Below, piece by piece: positions 25,725-35,402 of a stretch of 64,000 nt of DNA. This DNA comes from DLKC01 sp002478885 (GTDB taxonomy: Bacteria; Bacteroidota; Bacteroidia; Chitinophagales; Chitinophagaceae): NCBI GenBank assembly GCA_046329585.1, contig JAXLUI010000001.1:1922001-1986000 (forward strand). The letters are read 5' to 3'. Each line of letters begins with the position of its first letter. Position 1 is the first letter of the stretch. The translations under genes and the position numbers were made by a program. Below the pieces are notes generated by a model. That model was given only the letters and a program-made list of their open reading frames with translations. It searched no databases and was not told the origin of the DNA.

Positions 25725-25780
25725 ACTTGAAGCGTGCGACGCAACCAAAGCTGATAAAAGCGATGTTGCCGGGTTCAAAA
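25725..25780. repeat. Palindromic element family, single right end
   Basis: GAAGCGTGCGACGCAACC is followed by the outer part ending GTTGCCGGGTTCAAAAATG. The 426-bp gap 25532-25957 contains this end, two terminators and no gene. Confidence 0.75.
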
Positions 25781-25788
25781 ATGATGCA

Positions 25789-25815
25789 TAAAAAAGACCC
25801 GGTAAAAACCAGGTC
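25789..25815 (-). terminator. Second tandem rho-independent terminator
   Basis: The minus strand reads GACCTGGT, TTTT, ACCGGGTC (8-bp stem with one G-T pair) and then TTTTTT. It lies about 140 bp past the TonB receptor terminator at 25928-25957. Confidence 0.75.
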
Positions 25816-25927
25816 CGCACATGAGATTTAAACTAACTGCTTACTTATTATTATGCTATTCAAATAAGTTGCTGCAAATATCAATTTGCTATATGCGCTT
25901 TATGTGAACACAATAACATTTTAATAT

Positions 25928-25957
25928 TAAAAAGGCAGCCTCGCAGCTGCCCTTTTT
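25928..25957 (-). terminator. Rho-independent terminator of the TonB receptor gene
   Basis: GGGCAGC pairs with GCTGCC around a short loop, followed by TTTTTAATA on the minus strand, immediately after the receptor stop codon. Confidence 0.85.
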
Positions 25958-28900
25958 TTAAAAATTATATTTTATTCCAAGCTGCCCCTGCCAGCGGCTG
26001 TTGATCGGGTCAACAGTATAGTAGTTGCCGGTTGAAGACGGTTTAATATAGTTGAATGTTGGTGTATAACCTGTTGAAGGCGCGCCGGGCTTTTTACCTG
26101 CCGCATCGTTTGCAAAAGCAAGCAGGTTAACAGTGTAGTTGTTTACGTTGGTAACAAAGTTGATGTGTCCCCATTGGTAATTGATAAGGTTAAGCACATT
26201 GAACACATCCAGGCTCACTACTAATGAGCGCTGTTTGTTATCTCCTTTGAATTTAAACTCGTGCATAATCTTCATATCAACTTCATGGTTCCATGGCGTG
26301 CGCTGGCCATTACGATCGGCATACTGACCTCTTTTCTTGCTCAGGTATTTGTCGTTATTGACAAAACTGTTGAAGTCCTGTTGCTGTTGAGCTGCGGTAT
26401 AAACGATTGTACCGGTTGCATCTTTCAGGTCGGCAAAATTGATTTGTTCATCAGCACGCGGAATATAAACAAGACTGGCATTTGAAGCATTGCCAAAGGG
26501 ATTCGGGCTTGAGGCATAGATAAAGCTATAAGGGCTACCGCTTTGGCCATTGTAGAAGAAAGAAACGGTTGACACGTTGGCCTGGTTCCAGTTAAACCCA
26601 AAACTTGCAGAAGCAATAACACGGTGACGCAGATCGAAGTTTGAATAAGACAATGTCGGGTTGTTTGGTGTAATCGCCGGGTTAACCTCATAGTTACTCT
26701 GGAACGAATTTCTTATACCATTACTCAGGTCTTTGCTCATTCCGTAAGTGTAGGCAACCATCCAGTTTACATTTAACAACGTTGAAGCACCCAGTCTTAT
26801 GTTACTGGTTGTTTTTGATAACTGTGCGGTAAGATTGTAGCGTGACCCCTCTGTTGTATTGCTCAGCAGGTACACATTGGAGAAAGTACTGTTAACCTTA
26901 CCTCCAACGTATACCGGTGTTTGTGCCGGGCCTTGTGAAAAATAAGCCGTGGTATCTTTCACGTTGATGTTTTGAAACTTCACATCATAAAGGGTTTTGG
27001 TATACATCGCGTCAAGGGTTAATTTATACCCTTTACCAAATCTTATATCAGCTGCAATGTTTGAACGCCATATCCTCGGCAATTTGAAATTATTGTCGAT
27101 CAGGTCAACTTCGTGTGTTGATGACGCTGCCGAACCGCCGTATTTGGTTACCGTGTCTTTCAGGTATAATGGATCAATTGCCAATGGAACTTTTGTACCG
27201 CTTGCCGGCTTATAATCTATATTACCAAAATTGGTCCCGCTGAGTGTGTAGGCATAGCCCATCCACGCGAATGGCATACGCCCGACAAATATGCCGCTGC
27301 CACCACGCAATACAAATTTTTGATTCCCCTTTACATCGTAGTTGAAACCGATGCGCGGAGAAACCGTTGGCTTGCCTAACCATTTATTGGATAAATCACC
27401 AAATGCCGTGTGACTGTATGTTGGATCCTGTGAAATATAGTTTGCGGTTTGGTTAATAGCCGGATCAAGCGCAGGCTGGTTGCCAACAAATGAATAATCC
27501 AGCCTTATACCCGGAGTTATTTTAAACCTTTTACTCACGGCAATTTCATCCTGCGCATAGCCACTCAATAAATTGACGTTGTAGTTCGATCCTGGCAGGT
27601 TGTCTGTGAGATGCTGTTGGTTGTTTTTGCTGTCATCAAAAGCATAGGCGCCTCTTATCCTGCTCGGTTGGCTATTAAGGAAAGAAGTAAGACTTGAATA
27701 TTCCCAACGACCATTCCATGAGTTTACGAAGCCATAAGAAAGATTATAAAATTCATTGTGCGTACCAAAAGTAAACTTATTGATGCCCTTGGTTAACGTA
27801 AGGTTATCTGTTAGCTCAACAGTTTGCTGGTGCATATTATAAATGCTTGCCTCGCGCCAGGTGCCTAACCATATTTTACCACCGGCAATATCCATAAACG
27901 GCGAAAGCTGGCCGGGATAATCCCTGAACTCATGCACTTTAATAAAGCTTGCAATTAACTGGTTGCTTAAATCATTGCTAAACTTTGTTCTAAGCTCTGC
28001 AACAAGATTCAGGTTTTTTGTGTGCTGGGTGAAGTCTGTTGAAGAAAACTGGAAATTGGTGGAACTTCTTTCGAGGTTATTCCCCCAGCCGTCTGTATAA
28101 ATGCCGCGCAGCATCAAAGTTGATTTGCTGTTGATATTCCAGTCAATACGGCCGAAGAATTTATTACTGTTGGTGAATATGTTGTAAGCAGCATAAGTTC
28201 CCGGATCGTAATTATAATTTGCTTTTAAGAAATTAGTAATGCTTTGCGCATCTGCCACGGTAATGGCAGCACCCGGGTCACCGGCATTGTAAAATGTAGG
28301 CTCTTGTTTGCGCGTCATTTCTGCATTGGCAAAAAAGAATAGCTTGTTTTTGATAATCGGGCCGCCGATGCTGGCGCCTGTTTGGTAGTCATAAAAATCA
28401 GAGCCCATTTTGGTTTTTAAACCATCTACGCTTTTACCAACGAGCGCATTGTTTCTTCCATATCCATAAACACTGCCATGAAAATCGTTGGTGCCGCTTT
28501 TGGTAACTGCGTTAATGCTGCCACCGGTAAAGTTCCCGAGCTTAACATCGTAAGGCGCTAATTGTACCTGCACTTCCTGTATTACATCAATACTGTAAGG
28601 CACAGTCCGCGTTCCGGAGCCTGCTGTACCCGCCTGTCCGCCGCCGCTTACACCGCCGGCAGAATTACTAAAACCAATGGCGTCGTTGTTGACTGCGCCA
28701 TCCATGGTAATATTGTTATAACGAAAGTTGGTTCCGGCGAAAGAGTTGTTATTGCTTTGTGGCGTAAGCCTTGTAAAATCACCAATACTTCTGCCGATGG
28801 TTGGTAATGTCTGCAGTTGCCTTGAGGCAACCGTTAAACCCGACCCATTGCCCTTTCTGCCACCTGCCAATACGGTTACTTCTTTCAATTCATTCGCTGC

Positions 28901-29233
28901 TGATTCAAGTGCAACAACAACATCGGGATTATTGCCCAAAGAAAGATTTACGTCATTAATTGTTTGCTCTTTGTAGCCGATGAAAGTAATGTAGATGGTA
29001 TACGGACCACCCGGCTTAAGATTAGGTATTACAAAAATACCCCTGCTGTTTGTTTGTGCCTGTGTCTGGTAATTTGTAGGAAGATATTTTACAGAAATTG
29101 TCGCCCCTGCTACTGGTTCTCCCTTACTGCCTGAAACTACTCCATTCAATGTTGCTGTTGTTTCCTGCGCATACATTTGAATCCCTGAGAACAGTAAAAG
29201 CACTAATAGCTTTAAACTGGTTATGCGTTGCAT
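25958..29233 (-). CDS. TonB-dependent receptor, Oar-like, with carboxypeptidase regulatory domain
   Basis: This 1091-residue outer-membrane protein has a signal peptide (about 1-22, ending MYAQ). A carboxypeptidase-D regulatory-like domain follows at about 26-110 (LNGVVSGSKGEPVAGATISV), then a plug domain with the Oar-type segment GTNFRYNNITMDGAVNNDAI and KLGNFTGGSINAVTKSGTND, and a long 22-strand-type barrel ending in the aromatic GQLGIKYNF. Oar-type receptors import or export large substrates using TonB energy; some handle proteins or peptides. It lies upstream of no partner SusD gene, so a glycan-uptake role is not supported. The M14 peptidase gene upstream on the same strand suggests peptide use (inference). 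Confidence 0.95.
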   Translation of the reverse strand: MQRITSLKLLVLLLFSGIQMYAQETTATLNGVVSGSKGEPVAGATISVKYLPTNYQTQAQTNSRGIFVIPNLKPGGPYTIYITFIGYKEQTINDVNLSLGNNPDVVVALESAANELKEVTVLAGGRKGNGSGLTVASRQLQTLPTIGRSIGDFTRLTPQSNNNSFAGTNFRYNNITMDGAVNNDAIGFSNSAGGVSGGGQAGTAGSGTRTVPYSIDVIQEVQVQLAPYDVKLGNFTGGSINAVTKSGTNDFHGSVYGYGRNNALVGKSVDGLKTKMGSDFYDYQTGASIGGPIIKNKLFFFANAEMTRKQEPTFYNAGDPGAAITVADAQSITNFLKANYNYDPGTYAAYNIFTNSNKFFGRIDWNINSKSTLMLRGIYTDGWGNNLERSSTNFQFSSTDFTQHTKNLNLVAELRTKFSNDLSNQLIASFIKVHEFRDYPGQLSPFMDIAGGKIWLGTWREASIYNMHQQTVELTDNLTLTKGINKFTFGTHNEFYNLSYGFVNSWNGRWEYSSLTSFLNSQPSRIRGAYAFDDSKNNQQHLTDNLPGSNYNVNLLSGYAQDEIAVSKRFKITPGIRLDYSFVGNQPALDPAINQTANYISQDPTYSHTAFGDLSNKWLGKPTVSPRIGFNYDVKGNQKFVLRGGSGIFVGRMPFAWMGYAYTLSGTNFGNIDYKPASGTKVPLAIDPLYLKDTVTKYGGSAASSTHEVDLIDNNFKLPRIWRSNIAADIRFGKGYKLTLDAMYTKTLYDVKFQNINVKDTTAYFSQGPAQTPVYVGGKVNSTFSNVYLLSNTTEGSRYNLTAQLSKTTSNIRLGASTLLNVNWMVAYTYGMSKDLSNGIRNSFQSNYEVNPAITPNNPTLSYSNFDLRHRVIASASFGFNWNQANVSTVSFFYNGQSGSPYSFIYASSPNPFGNASNASLVYIPRADEQINFADLKDATGTIVYTAAQQQQDFNSFVNNDKYLSKKRGQYADRNGQRTPWNHEVDMKIMHEFKFKGDNKQRSLVVSLDVFNVLNLINYQWGHINFVTNVNNYTVNLLAFANDAAGKKPGAPSTGYTPTFNYIKPSSTGNYYTVDPINSRWQGQLGIKYNF

Positions 29234-29403
29234 GTGTTAATTTTTTTGCAAAGCAACGGCAGCAATGTTACGGACAGGTTAACCACAGGTTAAGCAATTG
29301 TTACGCCAATATTACGCGAATGTTACCAACCCGATGAAAAGCCTGCAAACACGGATAAAAGTATTTTTTATGAGCCCGGCTCCATCGCTGTATTAAGCAA
29401 TTG

Positions 29404-29547
29404 TTGCGTCGCACTCTTGTGCAATAAGTCAGGAAGTCAGCAAAGATGGAGAAGACCGGAAGCCATCACGGAAACGATAAACCGTTTTCGAACCTTCCGA
29501 CTCCGGGCTTTCCGACTTTTATTCTGTCGTACAAGTGTGCGACGCAA
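29404..29547. repeat. Complete palindromic element A (144 bp core, inverted relative to B-D)
   Basis: The left end TTGCGTCGCACTCTTGTGC (29404-29422) faces the right end GTACAAGTGTGCGACGCAA (29529-29547). The inner part, read on the opposite strand, matches elements B-D (GACTTCC, CTTCCGGTCTTCTCC, TTTATCGTTTCC). Outer arms extend the inverted repeat: TTTTATGAGCCCGGC near 29368 and GCCGGGTTCATAAAA near 29572. The gap 29234-29633 contains this element, a terminator and no gene. Confidence 0.9.
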
Positions 29548-29582
29548 GTGGTGATGCCAGTTGCACAAAAGCCGGGTTCATA

Positions 29583-29612
29583 AAATAAAAAAGAGAGCAT
29601 CGGCTCTCTTTC
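29583..29612 (-). terminator. Rho-independent terminator of the M14 peptidase gene
   Basis: The minus strand reads AGAGAGCCGATGCTCTCT followed by TTTTTATTTT, 22 bp past the peptidase stop. Confidence 0.85.
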
Positions 29613-29633
29613 TAAAAATATTTGAAACAAATG

Positions 29634-32141
29634 CTACTGGCCAACCAAAAAAACCGCATTGCTCAACATCATCTTCCCGTTTTCCCAGAACAAGCGGAAT
29701 ATTACATCGTCGGCTAAGACAACAACCTGGCCCTGTCCATAATCCTGTGCCCCGAAAAGTAAGCCATCGCTCAATTGTGGCTTTAGTTTACTGCCCACAA
29801 AACCTGATATGTATGCTGACTTCTTCATTACGCCTACGTTCCAGCCATTTTTAAGAAACTGGTAAATAACGCCATCTTGTTTAAGCGTGTAGTAATAGCC
29901 CGGGTAACCAAATGCAAGCGGGTGCGTGCTGTCGATATCCACTTTAAAAATAGCGCCGGGAATGGTAGATGGCAGATAATCTCTTTCTCTGCCGGCGTAA
30001 GTCTTGAGATCGGCATAGTCGTCTTTTTTTGCTTTGCCGGTATCGTCGTCATCTTTGTTTTTTACTTTAAAGCCGAAGTCGTCGTCAGCAATTTGCGAGG
30101 CAGCATTTTCAAGGGCAATAAGCTTGCCGCCACGCTTAACAAAATCCTGCAGCTTTTGCGTGAAAGATTTGTCATCGAGCAGGCTGTAATAACCATTCGG
30201 TATAATTAGCACATCGGTATTCTCGAGATTTATGCTGCGGACATTATCAGTTACAAATTGGGTAATCGGGTAATGCAATGTCTGATCAAAGAAACTCCAC
30301 ATTTCACCTGCAGATTCGGAGTAAGACTGGCTGCCCGCGAGCATCGCCACACGCGGCTTGTGAATAAAGCGTATTGATGGAGAACCAAAGTCGGCGCCCT
30401 TTTCAACAAATCCACTTTCTATATCTACGGGCTGCACATTATATTTTTTGCAGGCAGCGTTGGTAATACTGCTCCAGTCGGCAACATTGTTTCCCTTTAA
30501 AACAATAAGCGTACCAGCGCTGTAACTTTTGCCGGCGTAGCTGAAAGGTTGTTCATTATAACGCACCTGCACATTCTGCTGCAACAGTTCGGCCAACACT
30601 TTTACGGCATTCAAAGATTTGTAAGGAATAAGCAAGCCGTACGATGAAGCGACATCACTAACCCCAGGCGGCGTTTTGTAAGACCCAACATCTAATTTTT
30701 CTTTTACAGCATAAGACTTAATGCCGTAAGCATAAGGTATAGACCATGCCGTAATATCATAAGTTGCGGAATCGCTCAAATAACTTTTTGGTTCAAACAA
30801 AACCTTCACCATCTTGCCTTTCGGCTGGTAGGCTGAAACAGCAAGTTGATACCCTTCGCTTACAAAAGACTCGGTGTTACCTGTGAAATAATTGTATCCT
30901 TTAAATGCAGTTGAAGCTGTTGTACCAAATTCAATTCCGTTTGCGGTTAAGAGATCGGCAACAGCCTGCAGTTTGTTTGCATCTTCGCTGGTAAGTACAT
31001 AGGTTTTATAATCACTGCCAACAGCGTTGCGTGTATCGTCAAAATATTTTTTGAATTCGGTTACCAGCTTTGAGGCATTCGCTGAACTTACTTCAATCGT
31101 TGAAATGCCTGTGGTATAATGATGCTGGGCGCGGTCGACCAATGTAAGTATGCTACCATCTTCTGTTTTAACACCAAGGCCAGCGCTAATGCCGCCTTGC
31201 TCGAAGGTCATGCCGATGGCGCCGTTGTAGGTTGGATAAGTATCCCCATACGACGGATATAAAAGATCGAACCTTTCTTTGGTAAAATAAAGCCAGCCAT
31301 TCGAATCAAAATATTTTGCATTGTTCTTGCCGATCATTACCTGGAAGTCTCGTTGCCATGCTGTGATCACTTCGTGATAAGGTTCAGCTGCCGGTGCAAA
31401 ATAATAAGGCTGGTTATAGCCCTGCTCATGATAATCCACATGAACCTGGGGCAGCCATTCATTGTATTTTTTTAAACGTTGTTTTGTTTCGATCTGTGTT
31501 TGCCAGGCCCAGTCGCGGTTAAGGTCGAAGTTGTAGTGATTGGTTCTGCCACGCGGCCAGGGCTCCTGGTGTTCTCTTGCATTTGGTTCGGGGTTAAATG
31601 CACCTGCAACGGTAGTGTTGTACCAGTTTACATAGCGGTCGCGGCCATCGGGATTGATACATGGATCGATTATAACAACCGTATTCTTCAACCATTTTGC
31701 TGCATCTGCATTTGATGGATCGGTCAACGCATATAAAGTAAGCATCGCTGCTTCTGAGGATGCCGGTTCATTGCCATGCACATTATAACTTAGCCACACA
31801 ATGGCCGGCGCGCACTCAACAATCGGGGCTGCCCTGTCTTTTGTAACACCGGCCATGCGAAGATTATTCAGCCTTATGTTTTCCAGGTTTTTTAAATTCT
31901 CCGGCGAAGCAATATAAGTAAGCAGCAAAGGCCTTCCTTCGTAAGTGGAGCCATATTGCTCGATCTTAACCATATCGGGCCGGGCCTGCGCCACGGCGTT
32001 AAAATAATTTACGATCTTAAAGTGCGGCGTAAAATGTGTACCCACTTTGTAACCCAGGAACTCTTCGGGCGATTGCAATTTCTGCGCACCCGCAGCGAGG
32101 GAGGTAATAACAAAAACAAACAGTAAAATTCTTTTGAGCAT
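29634..32141 (-). CDS. M14-family zinc carboxypeptidase, secreted, with C-terminal amidotransferase-like domain
   Basis: From the ATG at 32141 (835 residues) the protein starts with a signal peptide (about 1-20, ending AAGAQ); an 84-bp upstream extension is rejected on that ground. The M14 domain (about 40-350) has the zinc motif HGNE (His122, Glu125), the substrate-anchor region INPDGRDRYVNWYN and FDLNRDWAW, and the third zinc ligand region QVHVDYHEQ. After a linker the C-terminal part (about 600-835, DVLIIPNGYYSLLDD, VKRGGKLIALENA) resembles a class I glutamine-amidotransferase-like domain of the type found in long Bacteroidota M14 enzymes. It should trim peptides in the periplasm or outside the cell. 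Confidence 0.92.
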   Translation of the reverse strand: MLKRILLFVFVITSLAAGAQKLQSPEEFLGYKVGTHFTPHFKIVNYFNAVAQARPDMVKIEQYGSTYEGRPLLLTYIASPENLKNLENIRLNNLRMAGVTKDRAAPIVECAPAIVWLSYNVHGNEPASSEAAMLTLYALTDPSNADAAKWLKNTVVIIDPCINPDGRDRYVNWYNTTVAGAFNPEPNAREHQEPWPRGRTNHYNFDLNRDWAWQTQIETKQRLKKYNEWLPQVHVDYHEQGYNQPYYFAPAAEPYHEVITAWQRDFQVMIGKNNAKYFDSNGWLYFTKERFDLLYPSYGDTYPTYNGAIGMTFEQGGISAGLGVKTEDGSILTLVDRAQHHYTTGISTIEVSSANASKLVTEFKKYFDDTRNAVGSDYKTYVLTSEDANKLQAVADLLTANGIEFGTTASTAFKGYNYFTGNTESFVSEGYQLAVSAYQPKGKMVKVLFEPKSYLSDSATYDITAWSIPYAYGIKSYAVKEKLDVGSYKTPPGVSDVASSYGLLIPYKSLNAVKVLAELLQQNVQVRYNEQPFSYAGKSYSAGTLIVLKGNNVADWSSITNAACKKYNVQPVDIESGFVEKGADFGSPSIRFIHKPRVAMLAGSQSYSESAGEMWSFFDQTLHYPITQFVTDNVRSINLENTDVLIIPNGYYSLLDDKSFTQKLQDFVKRGGKLIALENAASQIADDDFGFKVKNKDDDDTGKAKKDDYADLKTYAGRERDYLPSTIPGAIFKVDIDSTHPLAFGYPGYYYTLKQDGVIYQFLKNGWNVGVMKKSAYISGFVGSKLKPQLSDGLLFGAQDYGQGQVVVLADDVIFRLFWENGKMMLSNAVFLVGQ

Positions 32142-32267
32142 AAGGAAAATTATAAAGTGGGTGAAAGTATCGAAAGAAAATAATGCAGCCAAAATATCCA
32201 TCCGAAGGCTGTTAAGTGTAAACATTATTTAGTGATGGGCCTGGCATAAGTAAATGCGTCGGCTTCG

Positions 32268-32411
32268 TTGCGTCGCACCGTTGTGCTGTAGAATACAAAT
32301 CTACAAGACCGGAGTCTGAAAGACCGGAAGCAATTTATCGTTGCGGGAATGGCTTTCGGTCTTTTCCGTCTTCGCTGACTTCCGGGCTAACGGTACAAGT
32401 GTGCGACGCAA
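32268..32411. repeat. Complete palindromic element B (144 bp core)
   Basis: The left end TTGCGTCGCACCGTTGTGC (32268-32286) and right end GTACAAGTGTGCGACGCAA (32393-32411) enclose a fold-back interior: GAAAGACCGGAAGC pairs with GCTTTCGGTCTTTTC around an AT-rich loop, and CCGGAGTC with GACTTCCGG. It sits in the divergent promoter gap between the M14 peptidase and ggt. Confidence 0.9.
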
Positions 32412-32490
32412 GAACAGCCTAATGGTGATTCCGTAGCCGGGTACCTAAAATGAAAAATCAAATTGACGGTTCCCGTTCTTCTCAATCCCA

Positions 32491-32498
32491 TAAATTTG
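32491..32498 (+). promoter_or_regulatory. Possible -7 box for ggt
   Basis: TAAATTTG matches TAnnTTTG. It would place the transcript start at or just before the ATG at 32504, giving a leaderless message, and would exclude the ATG at 32450. No clear -33 box is seen. Confidence 0.3.
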
Positions 32499-32503
32499 CG
32501 GGT

Positions 32504-34225
32504 ATGAGAAAAATATCGCTACTGCTCGTTCTGCTGCCATTGATATTTTTTGCCGATGCGCAAACAGTGCCTTCGATTATTGGCCCTGATAAAATGGTTG
32601 ATCCATGGCATTACACTTCAGTTAAATCGCTGACGTTTGATAAAGCCTGTGTGGCAAGTGCCCACCCGATTGCAAGCAATGTAGGTGCGGCTATTATGCG
32701 TAAAGGGGGCAATGCATTCGATGCGATGATCGCTGTACAGTTAACGCTTGCAGTAGTTTATCCTGAAGCCGGTAATCTTGGCGGCGGCGGTTTTCTTATA
32801 GCACGAAAGAGAGATGGAAAATTAGTGGCACTCGATTACCGGGAAATGGCCCCCGGCTCAGCAACAAAAGATATGTACCTCGATAAAAATGGCAATGCGC
32901 AGAATGAACTATCAGAAAGCGGGCATTTATCATCGGGTGTCCCTGGAACTGTGGCCGGTATTTTTGAAACGTATAAACACGCGAAACTGCCCTTCGCACA
33001 ACTGATACAACCGGCGATCGATCTTGCGCAAAACGGTTATGCCATCAGCAAGCGCGAGGCAAACGGGTTAAACGGCAACAAGGCAGATTTTGTAAAAAAC
33101 AGCACCGCTCCTGCCGCATTGGTGAAAGACGCTCCATGGAAAGAAGGTGACACTTTAAGGCAGCCCGAATTGGCTGCTACCTTAATACGTATACGTGACC
33201 AGGGATTAAAAGGATTTTATGAAGGCGAGACCGCGAAACTGATCGTCGAAGAAATGAAAAGAGGAAAAGGCATTATTACACTCGACGACCTGAAAGGTTA
33301 TGTGGTTAAAGAAAGAACACCGATGGAATTTGATTACCGCGGACATCACATCATTGGCTTCCCACCGCCAAGCAGCGGCGGTATTTTGATAGAGCAAATG
33401 CTGAAGATGATCGAAAAATATCCTGTTGGCTCCTACGGATTTCAGTCTCCCGAATCTGTGCAACTGATGATAGAAGCAGAGCGGCGTGCTTATGCCGACC
33501 GTGCAGAACATATGGGCGACCCCGACTTCTGGAAAGTGCCCCAGAAAACATTAGTGTCTGATGCATACCTCGCAGAAAGGATGAAAGACTTTCAGCCCGG
33601 GGTTGCTTCAAAAAGTGCAGGTATAAAAGCGGGCATTGCTCATGAAAGCGAAGAGACTACGCATATCAGCATCATCGACAAACTTGGCAATATGGTTGCT
33701 GTTACCACAACGCTCAATAATAGTTATGGCAGCAAGACCATTGTTGGCGGCGCAGGTTTTATTATGAATGACGAGATGGATGACTTTAGCATTAAACCCG
33801 GCGTGCCGAATATGTACGGCGCCGTTGGTGGCGAAGCAAATGCTATCGCCGCGGGAAAGAGAATGCTCAGTTCCATGACTCCTACGCTCGTGCTGAAGAA
33901 TAATAATCCATTTATGGTGGTGGGCACACCCGGGGGCACCACTATTCCGACTTCTGTTTTCCAAAGCATCGTGAACGTGATCGATTTTGGCATGAGTGCA
34001 AACGATGCGGTGAACAAACCAAAATTCCATCATCAATGGTTGCCGGATGAAGTGATGGTTGAAAAAGGCTTTTCGCCGGAGACAAAAGCAGCACTGGAAA
34101 AAATGGGATACAGTATAAAAGACAGGGGCGCAATCGGCAGAACAGAATTGATAAAAGTACTTGCTACAGGCAAGCGCGAAGCTGCAGCAGATGGCCGTGG
34201 CGATGATAGCCTCGCAGGATTTTAA
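32504..34225 (+). CDS. ggt: Gamma-glutamyltransferase
   Basis: From the ATG at 32504 the 573-residue preproenzyme has a signal peptide (about 1-20, ending FADAQ); an upstream ATG at 32450 would bury it. The nucleophile threonine created by self-cleavage is in EETTHISIID, and the second-subunit motifs GGAGFIMNDEMDDF, SSMTPT and VVGTPGGTTI are intact. N-terminal NVGAAIMRKGGNAFDAMIAV and NLGGGGFL are typical. The enzyme moves or hydrolyses gamma-glutamyl groups of glutathione-like peptides in the periplasm. A PLP-enzyme gene follows after 14 bp on the same strand. Confidence 0.96.
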   Translation: MRKISLLLVLLPLIFFADAQTVPSIIGPDKMVDPWHYTSVKSLTFDKACVASAHPIASNVGAAIMRKGGNAFDAMIAVQLTLAVVYPEAGNLGGGGFLIARKRDGKLVALDYREMAPGSATKDMYLDKNGNAQNELSESGHLSSGVPGTVAGIFETYKHAKLPFAQLIQPAIDLAQNGYAISKREANGLNGNKADFVKNSTAPAALVKDAPWKEGDTLRQPELAATLIRIRDQGLKGFYEGETAKLIVEEMKRGKGIITLDDLKGYVVKERTPMEFDYRGHHIIGFPPPSSGGILIEQMLKMIEKYPVGSYGFQSPESVQLMIEAERRAYADRAEHMGDPDFWKVPQKTLVSDAYLAERMKDFQPGVASKSAGIKAGIAHESEETTHISIIDKLGNMVAVTTTLNNSYGSKTIVGGAGFIMNDEMDDFSIKPGVPNMYGAVGGEANAIAAGKRMLSSMTPTLVLKNNNPFMVVGTPGGTTIPTSVFQSIVNVIDFGMSANDAVNKPKFHHQWLPDEVMVEKGFSPETKAALEKMGYSIKDRGAIGRTELIKVLATGKREAAADGRGDDSLAGF

Positions 34226-34239
34226 ATCTATTTTACTCA

Positions 34240-35220
34240 ATGCACGAATTCAGCTCTACGCCCGGAAGAACAGCCTTTGAAAAGGGCAGGGAATATTTAT
34301 TCTTTAGCGGCTATGCTTATCTTGGCTTGCAGCATGTTCCCCGGTTTACCGCGCTTGTTAAAGAAGGTATTGACCGTTATGGGTGGCTTTATCCCTCTGC
34401 CCGCATTTCCAACACGAGACTCGATTTGTTTGCTCAATGCGAAGCATTGCTTTCCGAGATTACCGGGGCAGAAGATACGGTGCTTACGTCATCTGGTTTT
34501 TTGGCTGGCAGGCTCGCAATCTCCAAATGGAAAAACAACATCCGGAATTTAATTCCTTATCACCCGGCTATTGATGCAAAAACAACAAAACCGGAAAACG
34601 CTTCGGTATTTGCCATCGATTCGGTTGATACCCTGCATTCCGCGATTACCGATTTTAGTTTTGCAGAAAAAGGCGATAAAGCCAAAACCATCATCGTCGA
34701 CGACTCACATGGCTTTGGTCTTGTCGGCGAAAATGGTAGAGGTGTTTCATCTTTGCTGCCCCGCAACAGTTACACAGAATATGTAATCACTTATTCTTTA
34801 TCGAAAGCGCCGGCCGTTAATGCCGGGGCCATCAGTTGTTCAAAGGCTGTGGCCGATGAACTGCGAAAAATCCCTGAATACAGTGCCTGCACGCCGCCAT
34901 CACCTGCATTGTTGCATGCATTTATTCATGGCCAGCAGTTATATATCCAGCAGCGGCAGCAGTTATCAGCCAATATCAATTATTTTCAGCAGCTCGTACA
35001 TGAAATGACCGGCATTACATTCCATCCACAGCTGCCCATTTTTATTTTACCAGCTGATATTGATGTAAGGCAGCTCGAAGAAAAGCACATCATCATTTCC
35101 TCATTTGCTTATCCCGATCCGTCGGGTAAAAAAATCAACCGCGTTGTACTGAATGCGCTGCACACAAAAAGCGATCTCGAACGCCTTGCAGAAGCCCTGC
35201 ATTCAGTTATCGGCAAGTAA
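34240..35220 (+). CDS. Short alpha-oxoamine-synthase-like PLP enzyme (BioF/KBL family)
   Basis: This 326-residue fold-type I PLP protein resembles 8-amino-7-oxononanoate synthase and relatives but is 60-70 residues shorter than usual. The PLP lysine is Lys189 in ITYSLSKAPAVNAG, the pyridine-nitrogen aspartate and histidine region is VDDSHGFG (about 153-160), and RISNTRLDLFAQCEALLSEI matches the substrate segment near residue 56. The truncation is at the N-terminus and in the middle, where a substrate loop (about 95-120) is reduced. It is probably co-transcribed with ggt (14-bp gap). No biotin genes are nearby, so a role in biotin synthesis is not supported; substrate unknown. Confidence 0.8.
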   Translation: MHEFSSTPGRTAFEKGREYLFFSGYAYLGLQHVPRFTALVKEGIDRYGWLYPSARISNTRLDLFAQCEALLSEITGAEDTVLTSSGFLAGRLAISKWKNNIRNLIPYHPAIDAKTTKPENASVFAIDSVDTLHSAITDFSFAEKGDKAKTIIVDDSHGFGLVGENGRGVSSLLPRNSYTEYVITYSLSKAPAVNAGAISCSKAVADELRKIPEYSACTPPSPALLHAFIHGQQLYIQQRQQLSANINYFQQLVHEMTGITFHPQLPIFILPADIDVRQLEEKHIIISSFAYPDPSGKKINRVVLNALHTKSDLERLAEALHSVIGK

Positions 35221-35258
35221 TTTTTTTGTCCCGGCTTTTATGCAAATGGCATCGCCTC

Positions 35259-35402
35259 TTGCGTCGCACTCTTGTGCTGCAGAATATAACCCGGAAAGAC
35301 CGGAGTCCGATATCCGAAAGCAATTTATCGTTGCGGTGAATGGCTTTCGGTCTTTTCCGTCGTTGCTGACTTCCGGGCTAGTTGTTCAAGTGTGCGACGC
35401 AA
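35259..35402. repeat. Complete palindromic element C (144 bp core)
   Basis: The left end TTGCGTCGCACTCTTGTGC and right end TTCAAGTGTGCGACGCAA enclose an interior colinear with element B (GGAAAGACCGGAGTC, GCAATTTATCGTTGCGG, GGCTTTCGGTCTTTTCCGTC, GCTGACTTCCGGGCT). Outer arms: TGCAAATGGCATCGCC on the left and GCTGGTTTCATAAAA on the right. The 324-bp gap 35221-35544 holds nothing else recognisable. Confidence 0.9.

Noticed and set aside
34240..35220. Assignment as bioF
   Set aside because: The protein is 60-70 residues short, reduced around the substrate loop and not near biotin genes.
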